Shown here: one piece after another, positions 1 to 11,879 of the stretch
Numbering within the stretch: position 1 is the stretch's first letter
Layout: every line of letters starts with the position of its first letter
DNA from: Symbiodinium natans
Lineage: Eukaryota > Sar > Dinophyceae > Suessiales > Symbiodiniaceae
DNA length: 64,000 bases
Assembly (NCBI GenBank): GCA_905221605.1
Contig: CAJNDS010002622.1
Span: 1-64,000, forward strand
Direction of reading: 5' to 3'
Position numbers and translations under genes: made by a program
Notes under the pieces: generated by a model
What the model was told of the DNA's origin: nothing
Database searches by the model: none
What the model saw: the letters and a program-made list of their open reading frames with translations, nothing else

Positions 1-800
1 CCCCCCCCAACACGCCCCCCCCCCCCTCCCTCCCGCTCGCACCGAGCCAGAAAAAACAAAACCCAAAACGCGCGGTTCACCGCTTCGGAGGGGGGGAGGG
101 GTTGGGGGGGGGGGGGGGGTAGGGAAACGGCTCCCAAAACGCGCAGTTCCACCCACTTTGCCGCCTTCCAAAACACCAAATTGGTTGTTTTTTCTGGCTC
201 GGGTGGAGGGGAGGGAGGGGGGGGGGTTGGGGGGCGGGGTTGGGAAATGGGTCACAAAACGCGCGGCGTATGGAGGTGGGTTACAATACGCGCGGGTCCA
301 TCCACGTAGGAAGCAAGCCGCGCGGGTCCATGGGGAAGGCCACTAGCGGGTCCAGCGGGCAAGGTACGAGTCCAGCTTCTTGACGCCGACAAAGGGGGTC
401 GGCGGATTTTGGGGGTCTATCTTAGGGGTCCCCTACCGTCCTTAAATCCCCAAGTCGGTTTAGTGCTGAGGGCTTCGACGCCGAGCGTGCAGGGCCCAGA
501 TGCCAAAAACAAAGGCTGTGGGCGTCTTCTGGCAGTCAGCAAGTCCTCCAACAACAAGGTACCATAATCCCTATCAAGGATTGTTAGCATCTTTAGCACA
601 AGGGGGAACATCCCAATGCATATTTCACACCAGGGACAGGCTTACGGGGAAAGCCTGCCTCGAGTGCGAGCGGGAAATTTCAACGTGGTGCACTGAACCC
701 TTGGGGTTTAGGGTTTAGGGTCTAGGGTTTAAGCTAGACCCGAGACAAAGAACCTAAGCCGCTGGTCCGCTTGGCGGGTGGCAGACAGCCTTAAAGCCCC
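1..800. other. Low-complexity G/C-rich DNA, no gene seen
   Basis: Poly-C and poly-G tracts dominate the first 260 bases (about 1-30, 95-120, 210-240). The rest is GC-rich unique sequence without a convincing exon. A short telomere-type stretch (three or four degenerate TTTAGGG units) lies at about 701-731. The open frames here are short and of low complexity, so I call none of them. Confidence 0.6.
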
Positions 801-806
801 ACGCCA

Positions 807-1566
807 TCTGAGGAGCTGCAGCTGAATGCCAGTATCTACACCCCCGACGCTGCTCTTGAGAGTGGGGTTTAGGGTTTAGGGTTTAGGGTTTAGGGTTTAG
901 GGTTTAGGGTTTAGGGTTTAGGGTTTAGGGTGTGTCCAGGGCCTCCAGGGATTCGGTTTTCAGGTTGGTTCAGGCTTCAGGGTATCTTGATGCCGCGTCC
1001 TTCTGGGATGGTGAGTCGAGGGTTTCCCAGCCCTTGCAAGGGCTCGAATGGATCGCTTCTTGACGTTGCGAGGCCTTGGTCTTTAGGGTTTAGGGTTTGG
1101 GGTTTAGGGTTTGGGGTTTAGGGTTTGGGGTACGAGCGTCGCGCCTTCACATGCCTCTGCTCCAGTGTCATCATGTAGTGCGCGCTCCTCTTGACGTGTG
1201 GGGCGGCAGACCTTGCGCAGACGTGCTTTGGCTGGAGCCTGGCGAGGTGACTCTTGTGGAAAGAAGGGGTTGCAAAAGGGTCCTAATAAGGGGTCCTCAA
1301 ACCCCCCCTTTGAGGGTCGAAACCGCAAGAAGCACCCTAAACCCTAAACCCTAAACCCTAAACCCTAAACCCTAAACCCTAAACCCTAAACCCTAAACCC
1401 GCTGGTGGAAAGCAAGCCCCCCTGCAACTCTTTGGTCTGCCCCAAGGAGCTGGCAGATGATGCAGAGACCTCGAAGACGTGGACGCGGGCGAGCTGGAGT
1501 GAAGACCCGCAGGCTGCTGCATGTGCGGCAGCCTTCGAGGACCCCGTACCTGCCGCATTCTTATGA
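807..1566 (+). CDS. Unrecognised multi-exon gene, 3' end
   Basis: Three protein-like stretches lie between telomeric arrays. About 807-856 reads ELQLNASIYTPDAALES and is followed directly by a TTTAGGG array. About 1180-1290 reads DVWGGRPCADVLWLEPGEVT. 1399-1566 reads PLVESKPPCNSLVCPKEL and onward to a TGA at 1564-1566; it follows a CCCTAAA array directly and looks like the terminal exon. A further possible exon at 971-1080 is open in two frames, so I cannot choose one. I recognise no domain. The join of these pieces into one gene is inferred from order, strand and spacing only. Confidence 0.38.
866..930 (+). repeat. Telomere-type TTTAGGG array
   Basis: About nine near-perfect TTTAGGG units on the + strand, starting immediately after the exon-like stretch that ends near 856. 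Confidence 0.95.
1083..1130 (+). repeat. TTTAGGG/TTTGGGG mixed array
   Basis: Alternating TTTAGGG and TTTGGGG units. The alternation suggests drift and re-amplification of an interstitial array rather than active telomere synthesis. Confidence 0.9.
1334..1398 (-). repeat. CCCTAAA array
   Basis: Nine CCCTAAA units (C-rich strand on +), ending exactly where the open terminal exon at 1399 begins. Confidence 0.95.
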
Positions 1567-1569
1567 TGT

Positions 1570-2500
1570 GCCCCGGTTCGTGTTTGGGGCGTGGTCGGGC
1601 GATGCGCGATGGATGTGTACCAGATGTTTGGATTTTGTTGAGCAGGAAGAATGCGAAGCTTCTTTCTTCTAAGGAAAGGTGCTGTTCGCAACAGCACATA
1701 CTTTTGGTGTTGTAGTTGTTGTCGCTGAAGAAGAGGGGTCGCGATCCAAGCGGAAATGACCGAATGTGAAGGGGCGTCTTTGAATGGCGTGCCTTTATCA
1801 GTAAGGACAGCTTCATGTGAACACGGCAGTCATTTCGTCTGTGGGGGGATCTGTAAAAGGTGGGGGCACGAGAGATGTGACGTGGTTTACGTGTGGCTCT
1901 TCAGCAAAAAAAACACATGCACGCCGCCAGAGATGCTTATGATGCACTAGTAAAGAATCCGACCCCCAAAACAAGACGATGTATACATACGCTAGCATAA
2001 GTACAATTTCTACATACATTTCCATACATGTATACCAAACATAGATATTAATAAGAAGCAGGTATGTAGATGTGGACACATGTGCAAGCATAGCATGGAA
2101 CTTGATCCTTGGCAGCCAGGAGCAGGTGAGGCATGGACTAGAAACCATCTATCAGCAGCTGGGCAGCGCAGCAGAGTACAAGGCCCGGCAGCTCCTCGTA
2201 TTTCGGGGGGGCACGTCCCGCCATGCATGGGATGGTGACAGGGTTTAGGGTTTAGGGCTTAGGGTAGGGTTGTTGAGGTGAGATTTTTCTTCATTTTTTG
2301 GGGCCGAGGGGGGGACCGACTGGCGGGGCGGCCGGCGTTCAGGGTCGACATCCCTGCCCTCTTGCGCCGATTGCGCCACCCATCACAAGAGTGGCATCCT
2401 CAAGAGTTTTGGTGTTCGAGGGGCAAGGATGCGAATGTGCTGTAGAGATGTAGTAGGCTAGATGTTCTTTCGGCCTGAGCCAAGAATTCCGAAGCGCAGT
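1570..2500. other. No gene seen
   Basis: After the stop at 1566 the sequence has 3'-untranslated character, then an AT-richer patch at 1975-2070 and a short degenerate G-strand telomeric stretch at 2239-2262. No supported exon. Confidence 0.5.
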
Positions 2501-2517
2501 TTTGGGCCACGTCCGGG

Positions 2518-2672
2518 ATGTTCATTGGCGCCCAGAGCATTCTTGAGAGCAAACCCCTGCAGGACTTCAAGAGAATGGGCAGTCGCATGCAACATGTCCT
2601 TATGCAGATGGGGCGACAAGGCTTGCAAGACTACGCGGCTTGGAGTCGCAAATCCAGAAGAGGGAGCCTTTT
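2518..2672 (+). CDS. Possible exon, unrecognised
   Basis: Open frame reading FIGAQSILESKPLQDFKRMG and continuing through a Met/Gln-rich helix-like stretch (SRMQHVLMQMGRQGLQDYAA). The composition is protein-like, unlike the flanks. No family is recognised and both ends are uncertain. Confidence 0.3.
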
Positions 2673-2719
2673 GAATAAACACCAACCGTACCCTGCTACG
2701 ATTGCCAGAGTATAGGAAC

Positions 2720-3870
2720 AATATGAGCTACCCAGGAGGCCCAAAGTCTAACTATATGGGAGTTTTTCTCGCAGCGGCAAGAAGAAGCCGCCACCCCAAA
2801 CCCTGAAATCAGAAGTCAGCCCTATAAGCCTTACTCCAAAGTACGACTTCTATAGTGGGGGGGCCTAAACCCTATTGACGGAACGAACACCCTTAACGCA
2901 AGAAAAGGCAAAAGCCATGCACATAACCCTACCACCAAAGCCTTGAGGCCTAAAGCCCGCATAGCCCGAAAAGCAACTGCCTTGCCTTCGGCTGCGGGTG
3001 AGTGGCGAAAAGCCCTCAAGTCTTGATCTTTGTCGGGCTCCCTGGAAGGTTGCCTGAACTGAACTGTACAACCGTGTCCCATTTGACGTGTCATGTTAGT
3101 CCTATTCTTTCTTATTTGCATGTGCCCTACGCTTGTCCTCATGGTTCAAATGTGAGTACAATTGATACGCTGCACGCCATGGTGTCCGGGTCAGCAAGCG
3201 AGTGCATGCCGCGGGATACCGGGGTGTGGGTACTGCCTGCGGGTGGGTTCCAGTGACTTGGGCTGGTTTGCTTTCTGAAAGGTTGGCTGTGGCACTCTGC
3301 ATAAGCACTGGCAGAGCTAGTCCAAAAACCCCTGAACGCTGAAGCCCCTCCTTGGGCAACTAAGGTCCAACGGTGTATTGTGAAGCAATTCGAGCGCAAT
3401 ATCAGGGACACCCGGCTTGGCTTCTGGGCCCTTTTGGGGCCCCTGGGGGTTCGAGGGGCTTATAGGGTAGAAGGTATAGGGTTTTGGGTTTTTTGGGGGT
3501 TTAGGGCTTCAGGAGCGAAAGGCTTAAGGGTTTTAGGGCTTGGAGTTTAAGAGTTTAAGTCTTGGGCTCCGAACCCATGCCATGGCCCAACTAATGTGCT
3601 CCTACCTTCGATCTTTTGCCGAGTAGTTGGGGGTTTGGTAAGTCCTGAACCTCCCCCAACGTTTAAGCTCTGAACCTTAGAACCCTGGTTCCTGAAAATC
3701 ACCCCAACCTTAAAAGCTACAAGAGCTGGCAGTGCCAAAACCTTCGAAAGCTCACCCTTGAACATTCAATTCCCTGAGTCCTGACAAACCGACTAGGGGT
3801 CCAGTTGAAAAAGGCTTGGGGGGTTTAGGGTTACCTTCATAACGCCCAAGCCGTTTTTGGGGTGTAGGAT
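2720..3870. other. No gene seen
   Basis: GC-moderate sequence with many degenerate CCCTAAA/TTTAGGG remnants around 3460-3560 and 3820-3835. No exon I can support. Confidence 0.5.
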
Positions 3871-3875
3871 TCAGA

Positions 3876-4012
3876 CCCTAAACCCTAAACCCTAAACCCT
3901 AAACCCTAAACCCTAAACCCTAAACCCTAAACCCTAAACCCTAAACCCTAAACCCTAAACCCTAAACCCTAAACCCTAAACCCTAAACCCTAAACCCTAA
4001 ACCCTAAACCCT
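3876..4012 (-). repeat. Long CCCTAAA array
   Basis: About 19 consecutive CCCTAAA units, nearly perfect. One of the longest telomere-type arrays in the window. It ends a few bases before an exon-like stretch. Confidence 0.97.
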
Positions 4013-4025
4013 ATACCCATAACGA

Positions 4026-4120
4026 AGTCTGCGAAACGAAGGAGCTTCTGGAGCTGCAGAAGTTGCCCGAGGAGGACCGGCGGCAGATGATCCTCGGCAC
4101 TGCCCCCAAGCATCCTAAAC
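4026..4120 (+). CDS. Exon island between inverted telomeric arrays
   Basis: Open frame reading VCETKELLELQKLPEEDRRQ followed by MILGTAPKHP, charged and helix-like. A CCCTAAA array lies directly upstream and a TTTAGGG array directly downstream. The presumed donor GT at 4121 is the first two bases of the array itself (GTTTAGGG). No family is recognised. It is the clearest example of the exon/array arrangement described in the findings. Confidence 0.5.
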
Positions 4121-4235
4121 GTTTAGGGTTTAGGGTTTAGGGCTCGGGGTTTAGGGTTTAGGGTTTAGGGTTTAGGGTGTAGGGTTTAGGGCTTAGGGTT
4201 TAGGGCTTAGGGCTTAGGGGTTTAGGGCTTTGTAT
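4121..4235 (+). repeat. TTTAGGG array, degenerate in places
   Basis: G-rich strand units, with some TTAGGGC and TGTAGGG variants, directly after the exon island at 4026-4120. Confidence 0.92.
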
Positions 4236-4904
4236 GTTTGATTCATACAGTTAACTATGCAACTCTTCGCATACTTGTCAAGAAGAATTTGATGGAGCCG
4301 CCTTAGGGTATGAAGTGGTCAGTTTCGGGGAAAGTTTCCGAGGCAAGTTTCGAGAAAAGGTTCGAGGAAAGGTATCTTTTGTGACTGTTGAATGGCTTCA
4401 AGTCACAGGAGCTTGAGGGTTTTACGGTGTAGGGTTTAGGAGCAACCGCCCCCTCCCCCCACCCTCCAAACCCTTAAACCGCCAAGGGTTGCTAAGGTTT
4501 TGGCATGGCATTTTGGGAACAGGGCTTTCGCATGCTTTGTGGCTGGGTCGCTGTGCTGTACTTAGGGAGGAGGTTCTGGACAAGTTGGGCGTGTTGCTTG
4601 GCCTCGCAAGTTGCCCAGCAAGTCTTGCTTCTCTCCTCAGTGGTAGGTGGGACTCGTCCTTTCTCAGGAGGCAGGGGGCCTGTGCGCTTGTGCATGGTGG
4701 TCGTGATGGCGGTGGCGCTGGGAGTTCAGCTGGAGGATGCTCATGGGTTGTGGTGCTTCTAGCTTTCATGAAGGACCACGAGTCATCGATTCCCTTTTGG
4801 GTGCACATTCCCCAACACCAGTCCCCTTTTGTAGGTACCTAACAACTTAGGATGGACCCTAATTGCGAGCAACTGCTGCGGCCTTGGTTGCGCTGAGGCT
4901 ACAG

Positions 4905-4957
4905 AAATGCTTGGAGGCCTTTGAGCCCGAGATGATGAAGCTGGAGTCGGCTCTTTG
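4905..4957 (+). CDS. Short exon candidate
   Basis: Between an upstream ACAG and a downstream GT the frame reads KCLEAFEPEMMKLESAL. It is short, but has clean splice-like ends and a helical, charged composition. Family unknown. Confidence 0.35.
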
Positions 4958-5226
4958 GTGTTAATTCTAGAGGGCCCTTGTTTAGGTACCATACAGAGCG
5001 AAGTAGACTGTGATGGAACTTCCAAGCCTAGTTTGGAAAACAACCGTGTCACCAGCTTGACCTGACTGGCCTTCAGGTGCTCTTTCATTGCTGCCTTGCT
5101 GTTGGCTCGCAGGGAATGAAGGAATTGTAACACCCATGCTTTTCCTGATCTCCCCATTCCTTCATTCCCTGCTATGCAGCCAATGTCGCCCTTGCCTTTG
5201 ACGGTTGCCACTCTAACTGGGGCACT

Positions 5227-5436
5227 TGGCGATCGCGCAAGCTTCAGTTTTGCAAGGTGAAGAGTTCCCCGCCGGTGTCCTACAAGCTGCTGAAGCTGGA
5301 AGCTTTGCTCCGGGAGGAGACACTCTTTGCACAAAGGTGGGAAGAAGTCCCCGGAGCCCTCCATCCCGGGTTATGTGCGGACAAAACAGCCCAGGGACCT
5401 CTTGCCCCCAAAGCGCCTCCAGACATTCGGGGTTGA
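5227..5436 (+). CDS. Terminal exon candidate, unrecognised
   Basis: Open for 69 codons to a TGA at 5434-5436. It begins WRSRKLQFCKVKSSPPVSY and is then leucine- and glutamate-rich (KLLKLEALLREETLFAQRW). An opposite-strand open frame covers the same bases but has poor, Pro/Ser/Arg-rich composition. The start is not determined. Confidence 0.35.
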   Translation, partial: WRSRKLQFCKVKSSPPVSYKLLKLEALLREETLFAQRWEEVPGALHPGLCADKTAQGPLAPKAPPDIRG

Positions 5437-6190
5437 GCTGCTGCCAGCATGTCGGTTCTGAACTCGAGTAGTTCAGGAGCCTCGGAAGAGTGGAAAAGGC
5501 ATTGTTTTCGTGGAGCAGGCCGGAATTCAGGTGTAGGAAATCTCGGGAGCGTTCCAAAGTTGAGGATCTTCTTGGAGTGTTAGGCCCTGGCATGAAGCAG
5601 CGCCCAGATCCCAAAAACGGAGCATCAGGGGGCAGAAAATGGGGAGGAGGCTCCCTCACAAAGGGAGTCTCCCGTCGTGTTCTTGGGTATTGCGCGGCGC
5701 GAGTGGGCCGATTGTATCCCATGTTGGGGCTTCGACCTGTGTTGCTTCTTTGACGGGAACGGTGTGAACCACGCAAGGCCTCCAGCGCAAATCTGCGCTG
5801 CATGTGGTAAAGTGACGACTTAGCCGTGCTGTACACCGCGTTTCCGTCATGTGCTCTGAGTCCCTCCAAGCCCACCCCCAAATGACGCTTTCAACTGACG
5901 CTTCAAATCCAGCGTCTCTACAGGTGGCGCTCACGGTGCCCCTGGCCATGGCGCTGTGCCGCGGCCTGGGGGCGAACATCGCGGAGGCGCGCCAAGCGCG
6001 AGGGCGCCCTGCGCACGCCACGCGTGCCGGGGCTTTTTCGGGTGGTCGCGATTCGGGCGCTACATCTTCGAAGGGGATTGTCAGGCGATTCTTCTCCGTG
6101 GCTGTTGCACTAGTGCGGGAAGATCCGCAGGCAGGTGCAGGCTGCTAACTGCCAGGAGAGGCACGTTCGTGTCAGGTCATGGAATAGTAG

Positions 6191-6310
6191 AGTATCGAGC
6201 TTCTCAATCGCTCCTTTGGTGCCAAACTGCATCTGCAGGCAATGTATGGCCAGATGACCAAGCAGGATACCGACCGCACCATGCGGAAGCTGAGGGAAGG
6301 GCAGATCAAG
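6191..6310 (+). CDS. Exon candidate, unrecognised
   Basis: Exactly 40 codons between an AG at 6189-6190 and a GT at 6311. Reads SIELLNRSFGAKLHLQAMYG then QMTKQDTDRTMRKLREGQIK. The composition is strongly protein-like with a basic helical end. It may belong with the 6846-7085 stretch downstream. A GC-rich open stretch at 5925-6035 may be an earlier exon but is open in two frames. Confidence 0.45.
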
Positions 6311-6845
6311 GTCGGTCCTCGTGCTTTCACAACTTTCTCACGCGAGCATTACGGTGGGATCTTTCATCTTGCCCTCAGCTTGCAAGCGCACGAGCTTCTC
6401 GCAAATGATGGAAAGAGGCTCCCCCCAAAAGTGAGACAGGGGGGGCGGGGATGATGAATCGAGTTGCCACCTGGGGGAAAGCTCCGGCATGCCCCCATGT
6501 CTTCCCATGTCTTCATATGCTGCAGCTGCGCAGGTGGTGGTTTCCACAAACGCCTTGGAAGAAGGCTGCGGGCTGCCCCACATGATGGTACAAAGTGTAC
6601 TTGTATTCCTACCATGGGGAAATCTACTCGTTGCCATGATGTCTGAGCAAAGCCCAACAGTTTCGGGAAGGCTGCCCCCAGGCCCTTCAAGCTTCTGCTC
6701 AGAAGATTCCGGATCAGCGCAGGCATTGACGTGTGCGACTGCAACTGGGTCGTTCGCAGCTTGGTCTCCAAGTGCAGGCCAGTGCAGGCATGTGCAGGCT
6801 TTTTGGAAGGCTGTTGAAAATAGTGTTTCCGCCTTTCCAAGCCAA

Positions 6846-7085
6846 GGCCCATAGGCCACCAGTGCTGCGACGCCTGAAGCCGCTGATCAGCTCAGGCTAT
6901 GACCGATTTGCAACAACGAAAGCCCACATCCAGGGGAGTGGCCGTGCGAGAAGCCAAGCCGCCGAGATCATCTACTTCGAGAATGACCCCGAGGAGGAGG
7001 CGCGAACATGCTCGTTGTCCCCCATCCTGGGGCCAGGGTTGCTCGTGTCCTACAGCTGGACCCTGGCTCTTGTTTTCGAGTTCTG
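6846..7085 (+). CDS. Exon candidate, possibly terminal
   Basis: Open frame reading VLRRLKPLISSGYDRFATTK, then AHIQGSGRARSQAAEIIYFE and an acidic NDPEEEA stretch, ending at a TGA near 7083-7085. The last third may be intron read-through. No domain recognised. Confidence 0.4.
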
Positions 7086-7089
7086 AGTG

Positions 7090-8530
7090 GCTCCCTTAGC
7101 CAGCTTGCGAAGTGAATTCGGCACCCAGTCTGGACCTTCGAAGTCCTGAGGCGCCCCTGAGAGCTTAGAACCCCTTAGCTACTTCGCGCTGAAGCGTTTA
7201 GGAAGCCTTGCAACATGCAAAAAGCCCTTTGGGGGGAGCCCTCATGCCTGAACCACACTGCCAAGGGTCACCTGTAGTGAACTTCTCCCAACCTACGGCC
7301 CAACACAACTGGAAAAAGCTGGCAGCCTGGCGCCATGGAGTCTGCAGGCAAGCAAGGCGGAAGTCATGGCGGGCGTGGCGAAGGCAGCTGCCCATAGTAG
7401 GGCCAGCGTTGCCATTGGAGTGGACTGCAGGCGTGCATAGGCTCAGAATCGAGGGTGTCGAGTCTGGCATAGTTTCAGGGACTGGATGATGAAGACTTCA
7501 CGTCCGGATTTTGTAGAAGGTGACAAGGCTACGTACGCAGACAAGCAACCCTGATTAAAAAAGGAAGGGCCATTCACAGCATGCCAAGAACACTGCTCAG
7601 GATGACAGCCTTGCGCTCAGCGCCACGGAGCGTGCCGTGGCTATTTTTGTCTTATTTCCACGTTACATCATTGGCACCCGTGGATAAGTGCAGTGAGGGT
7701 TGCGCAGAGCCCGGCAGCATTCCTTACGAAGTCCGCATGTAGCAAAACGAGTTCTGCAATGTTGCCTTCTGATGTGGCACAGGGCCATAGGATTCGCGCA
7801 CACTCCAGGGAGAGTCAAAAGTGGCCGGAAGGGGTTTAGGTCGGAGCCTTCCCTGACCGACGAGGCTCCGAAGAACAAAAGGAGGCTAAAAAGGCAGACG
7901 ATCTTGGTAGACCCAGGGGCCCCTCACCCTCAGCTACTGAGGACAACGTTTGCAACGCCCTTTGACTGCAGATCATCTAGCATAGGGCCTGCACCCTGTC
8001 TCTGTCCTTTCTATCATGGTCAGGGGGTGACCTAATCTGCAGCCTCCTGAGTTTGAGTTGGAATCGGCCTCAAATGTCCTCACGTCCCTACAGAACCCAT
8101 TAAACCCAACTTACTACCCGACACAACCCCTGGAAATGTTTTTTTTGGTACAGGACGGGTCACAGTCGCAGTTTCCGGCCTGGCGCCTAAGCGAGACGTT
8201 GTGGTAGTGTGCATAGGTTCAAGTCTATGACTTAGACTTCCGGGTATAGGCTATAGGGTTTTAGGTCACGCCTCAGGAAGGTTTGAGAGGTCTAGTAGTC
8301 TAGCCAAAATCAACCTTAAACAAACCCGGAAACCCTAAGCAAACACTACTTACATCACTGGTTTGCTTGGCATGTGGCCAAAAAAATCTGGCAGATTAAG
8401 CTGAGTGGGTGGCAGAATCCTGAAACCTTAAAATGCTCAGGCCTTGAATGTGATCGGGAACCGGGCTGAACATGATTGGTCAGTAAGGGTTCGTCAACTT
8501 GGTAGTCGTGTTCTTCGTCTTCATTTTCTT
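7090..8530. other. No gene seen
   Basis: Unique, moderately GC-rich sequence with no telomeric arrays. Short open frames occur on both strands with no distinguishing composition. Confidence 0.45.
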
Positions 8531-8535
8531 TTGTA

Positions 8536-8682
8536 GTCGATTTGGGCCAAAGACATGAAGGTACAGCCTTTCCTCCCGTCAGGCACGAAGCAGACCGTGC
8601 AGGGCGTCTACCCCTTTGATGACGGGCAAGGGCAGCGCATCGACTTCTTCAACTGCTCCTTCCCGGCAAAGTGCTGGAGGTT
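8536..8682 (+). CDS. Exon candidate, unrecognised
   Basis: Reads MKVQPFLPSGTKQTVQGVYP followed by FDDGQGQRIDFFNCSFPAKC. Looks like part of a globular domain, with an aromatic-rich end. Boundaries are approximate and no family is recognised. Confidence 0.38.
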
Positions 8683-8917
8683 TCGTGGAGTATTTAACCC
8701 CGCACCCTGGTTTAGGGGCTGCCTCCTCCGCACGTTTCTGCTGCGTGGAATTGAGGTAGCGACCAAAGCTACCACAGGCGATAGTGAGGAGCATGCGATG
8801 GCCCTCGCACATGGGCCCCCACTTTCAAGCTCCCCCACGTGCGGCCAGTGCCATCGTGTATTCACCAAAGTACTTGAGGCTCCCGCATCGTGACGGAGTG
8901 GTGCCAGCAAGTGTTGA

Positions 8918-9335
8918 AGGAGGAGCCCCTCTCAAAATCCTCACCGGACATGCAAACCCTGAAGCCTTGGATAAACGTGCAGTCCTTAAAGGCTCTGTCC
9001 AAACAGCCCTGTCGTCGGAGGAGTTTCGGCAAGAGGGCTTGTTTCCCACCTACGGTGGAGAGGCTCGGCTGCTCTTGAGGATTTGCATCTTTTGTTTTGC
9101 CGGCGACTTGCCAGCGACTTGCCAGCGCGTTCCTGAAGCGAAGTGGGAAAAGGCAGCCCAAGAAGCCGAAAACCCCGAAGCTCTCGACTGGGCTGTATCT
9201 CGGAAGATCTCGGAGCGTGTTTTTCAGCAGGCCTTGCGATTCTTCCCGTTGCACTTGCATCTTTCCAGCCCTATGCTGCTGGCAGGTTCGGAGTATTCTC
9301 TTCGAGCATTTTTCGTGCTGAGAGAAAGCCTTTAA
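8918..9335 (+). CDS. Weak exon candidate(s)
   Basis: A long open frame includes EALDKRAVLKGSVQTALSSE and, further on, AKWEKAAQEAENPEALDWAV. An overlapping frame is also open at the start, so the true reading is unclear. It ends at a TAA near 9333. A poly-C tract follows at 9377-9390. Confidence 0.22.
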
Positions 9336-9749
9336 AACACCTTGAAGCCCGAACCCCGCCACCCTGAAGCGATCCCGCCCCCCCCCCCCCTCCCCCGCCC
9401 CGAGCCCAGGCTCGGCTAGGCAGAGGAACCACACAACCCTCAACACTCAACCAAAACAGAAACCCAAACCAAACTCCCAAGGACCCTGGCGCCCGGCCAC
9501 AAGTGCGACTGCCGACTCCCGAAGGCTTCGAGGCTGGCTGAGCGTTGTGGGGTTTTGCGGGGCTGAGGTGTTTCGGTTTTAGGAAAGAGGGTGTAGAGAT
9601 GCAGAAACAGGTTAAGTTAAGGTGAGTTGCTGGAATTGGGGGTTTGCAAATCAAGGAATTCAGGTTGTTGGGGTTTCACGGTTACTAGGGACTGGGATTT
9701 GGATCTAGGAAGGTTCAAGGCAAAGAAGGGGCGGCCAGAGCATCACCAG

Positions 9750-10022
9750 CCTCGTGATGCCAACAGCAGCTCTTGCCGGGCAATGGAGCAGCTGGCTATG
9801 TTCAAGGACTTTGTGCGAGGTGCTCAATTGCGTCATCGAGAAGGCCCACTATGTCTCGGCTTAGCACGGATGCCACAACGCCAGGAGGAAAGTCGAGCGT
9901 GCCAGCAGTGCCCACGAAGGCAGCGGTGCAGGTGCCGGAGCCGCGGTCGCGGAGCTGGCCACGAGGCAGAATCCTTTTTTGCCTTGCCATGCTGCCAAAG
10001 GATGCCAAGCTGATCCAGTCAT
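9750..10022 (+). CDS. Weak exon candidate
   Basis: Two frames are open over the same bases. One contains AMEQLAMFKDFVRGAQLRHR; the other contains STDATTPGGKSSVPAVPTKA. Both look plausible, so the coding frame cannot be fixed. A CG dinucleotide tract follows. Confidence 0.22.
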
Positions 10023-10072
10023 AGCGAGCTCGCCCTGTCAAAGCTGGTGTCGCCGCCCTCGGCCGCTCCCGA

Positions 10073-10115
10073 ACGCGCGCGCGCGCGCGCGCGCTCGCGC
10101 GCGCGCGCGCGCGCG
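10073..10115. repeat. (CG)n microsatellite
   Basis: Nearly pure alternating CG with one CT interruption. It generates spurious Ala/Arg-rich open frames on both strands. Confidence 0.97.
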
Positions 10116-10119
10116 ATAT

Positions 10120-11875
10120 TTGGAACACGCGTGCTTGGGAAGTGCGCCTACTCTGTCCTTCCGTGGCCTTGCGTGCCTTGCACCAGTGTGAGGGTCGAAG
10201 TCCAAAGCCCAAGTTTAAGGTGTTTGCTTCGGAGGGTTTTCGGGCGGCTGTAAAAGTGGCCGGTGTCGTTCTTTTCTTTATGCGAGTTTTTTTTTTTGGG
10301 GGGGGGGTGGGAGCGGCGGTGGGGTTTGGGGCTGTTTCTTTGCAGGTGATCACTCCAGAGGCTGTCGACACTCACTGGAATGGTGCCTGGGCTTATTTCC
10401 ACAGAATTCTCTCCATGTGCCGAACTGTTCACGGGGACAGCGAGGAAACTCACATTAACAGACTGTTCCTGTTCCTTCTGAGGGGTCAGGGGTTTAGGAT
10501 TTAGGCTTAGGGTTCACGATTGGCCTGGGCCGCCAATTTGCAAGGCGCCTCTTTTCCTTTGATTTATTCATCATTGTTCTTGAAGACTTGATTTAGGTGA
10601 GAGCAAGGACGGTCACGACAAGGTTTCAAAGGGGGGGTCCAGAGAAGTTCCGGAGTCTAGGATTTCCGGAAACTTCAGAGAAGGTTCAGAGGAGGGGGTC
10701 CAGATTTGACGTGGAGTGGGGAGTTGTCGATTTGATCGCATCATACCTCGATGTCTCACTGCAGTGGCATTCAGCTACGCAAGTGTGCAAAAACAACAAA
10801 CTCCACTGAGCCCCTCCCCCCCACTGAACGTCCTTGGCTCTGTCCATGCGGGTCGCGGTTTCGACCTGTCATTGTCCTTGGTCTTACCTAGTCCTACATT
10901 TTAATTGGGCAAGCCTAGTCTACTTTGGGCTCTACTCAAGAGGGGGAGGGGCTCAGGAGTCAGTCTCCAGGATGTCATCGACAAGGACAGGGCCCTTCAC
11001 AAACCGTAAGCTTCGGATTTGGGGTTGAGGACTTCGGGTTTAGGGTTTCGGACTTAGGGTATTTAGGCAAGAAGGGCTTTGGGCTTCGGACTATGAAGTC
11101 AGCTTTGAGGTTCAAAAGATGCTCAACCCGAAGCCCCTCCAGGCCCTGCACCTGAAAACCCCGCCACCGGCCAGTTTGACGACAACAAGTCATCAGGTTT
11201 GACTAGCCCAAGTGGACGTCCTGCAAGCCGATCTCGGGAAGCACAGTGCAGAGAAATATCGCATGCCTCCGCAGCCCGCAACACCTGACCGCTCCGCAAG
11301 CTCCCTCAAACTCACTCGCAAAACACCGCCAACCCGGGTGATAGGCTCATGAATGCAAGCTCTTCGGCACTTTTGACTCTACCAGCACAGACATTCCAAA
11401 TGTTCATGCTGCGATGCATGTTCTTCGCAACTCCTTTTGAAAAAGACCTTGCGCCCATGGACCGTGTGCGTGCGCCGCTGAGGCCCAAACTTAAAGCTAA
11501 CAAAAATGCAAAATCCTGTAACCCTGAGTGTTGCAAGTGGGAAGCCTTGCACTGGTGAGCGCTCGCAAAGCTCGCTTCCGCTCGGCGTGCCCTCCCTAGG
11601 CCCCTAAACTCCCAGCCCGGTGTTGGGTGACTCTGGCTTCGTGGTGCCGAAAGTGATTAGGAGTAGTATGGGGTGGACCGACAGAAGCCTTGCCTCCTCG
11701 TGTGCGAGCGCGCGAGTCGAAGCCCCCCCAGCCCCAGCAACACCTCGTGCCATGCGGCGTAGCAGCTTATATGGGTTTGTCGATGTTTTTAGGGCATAGG
11801 GTTTAGGGATATGGCATGGTTGTTCCCAGGCAGTGCAGCAGTCCTAGCCGTAAAGAGGGTTTGGGTTTGAGGGCT
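10120..11875. other. No supported gene
   Basis: Mixed unique DNA with a poly-T/poly-G tract at 10286-10310 and degenerate telomere-like words at 10490-10515 and 11030-11065. No open frame is more convincing than its shadows. Confidence 0.45.
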
Positions 11876-11879
11876 TATG

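Noticed and set aside
3876-4012. True chromosome end
   Set aside because: The array is internal, flanked by unique and exon-like DNA, and similar arrays occur in both orientations throughout.
5213-5881. 222-codon minus-strand ORF
   Set aside because: Opposite a better plus-strand exon candidate; composition typical of GC-rich antisense.
9802-10371. 189-codon minus-strand ORF with Arg/Ala repeats
   Set aside because: Generated by the CG dinucleotide tract at 10073-10115.
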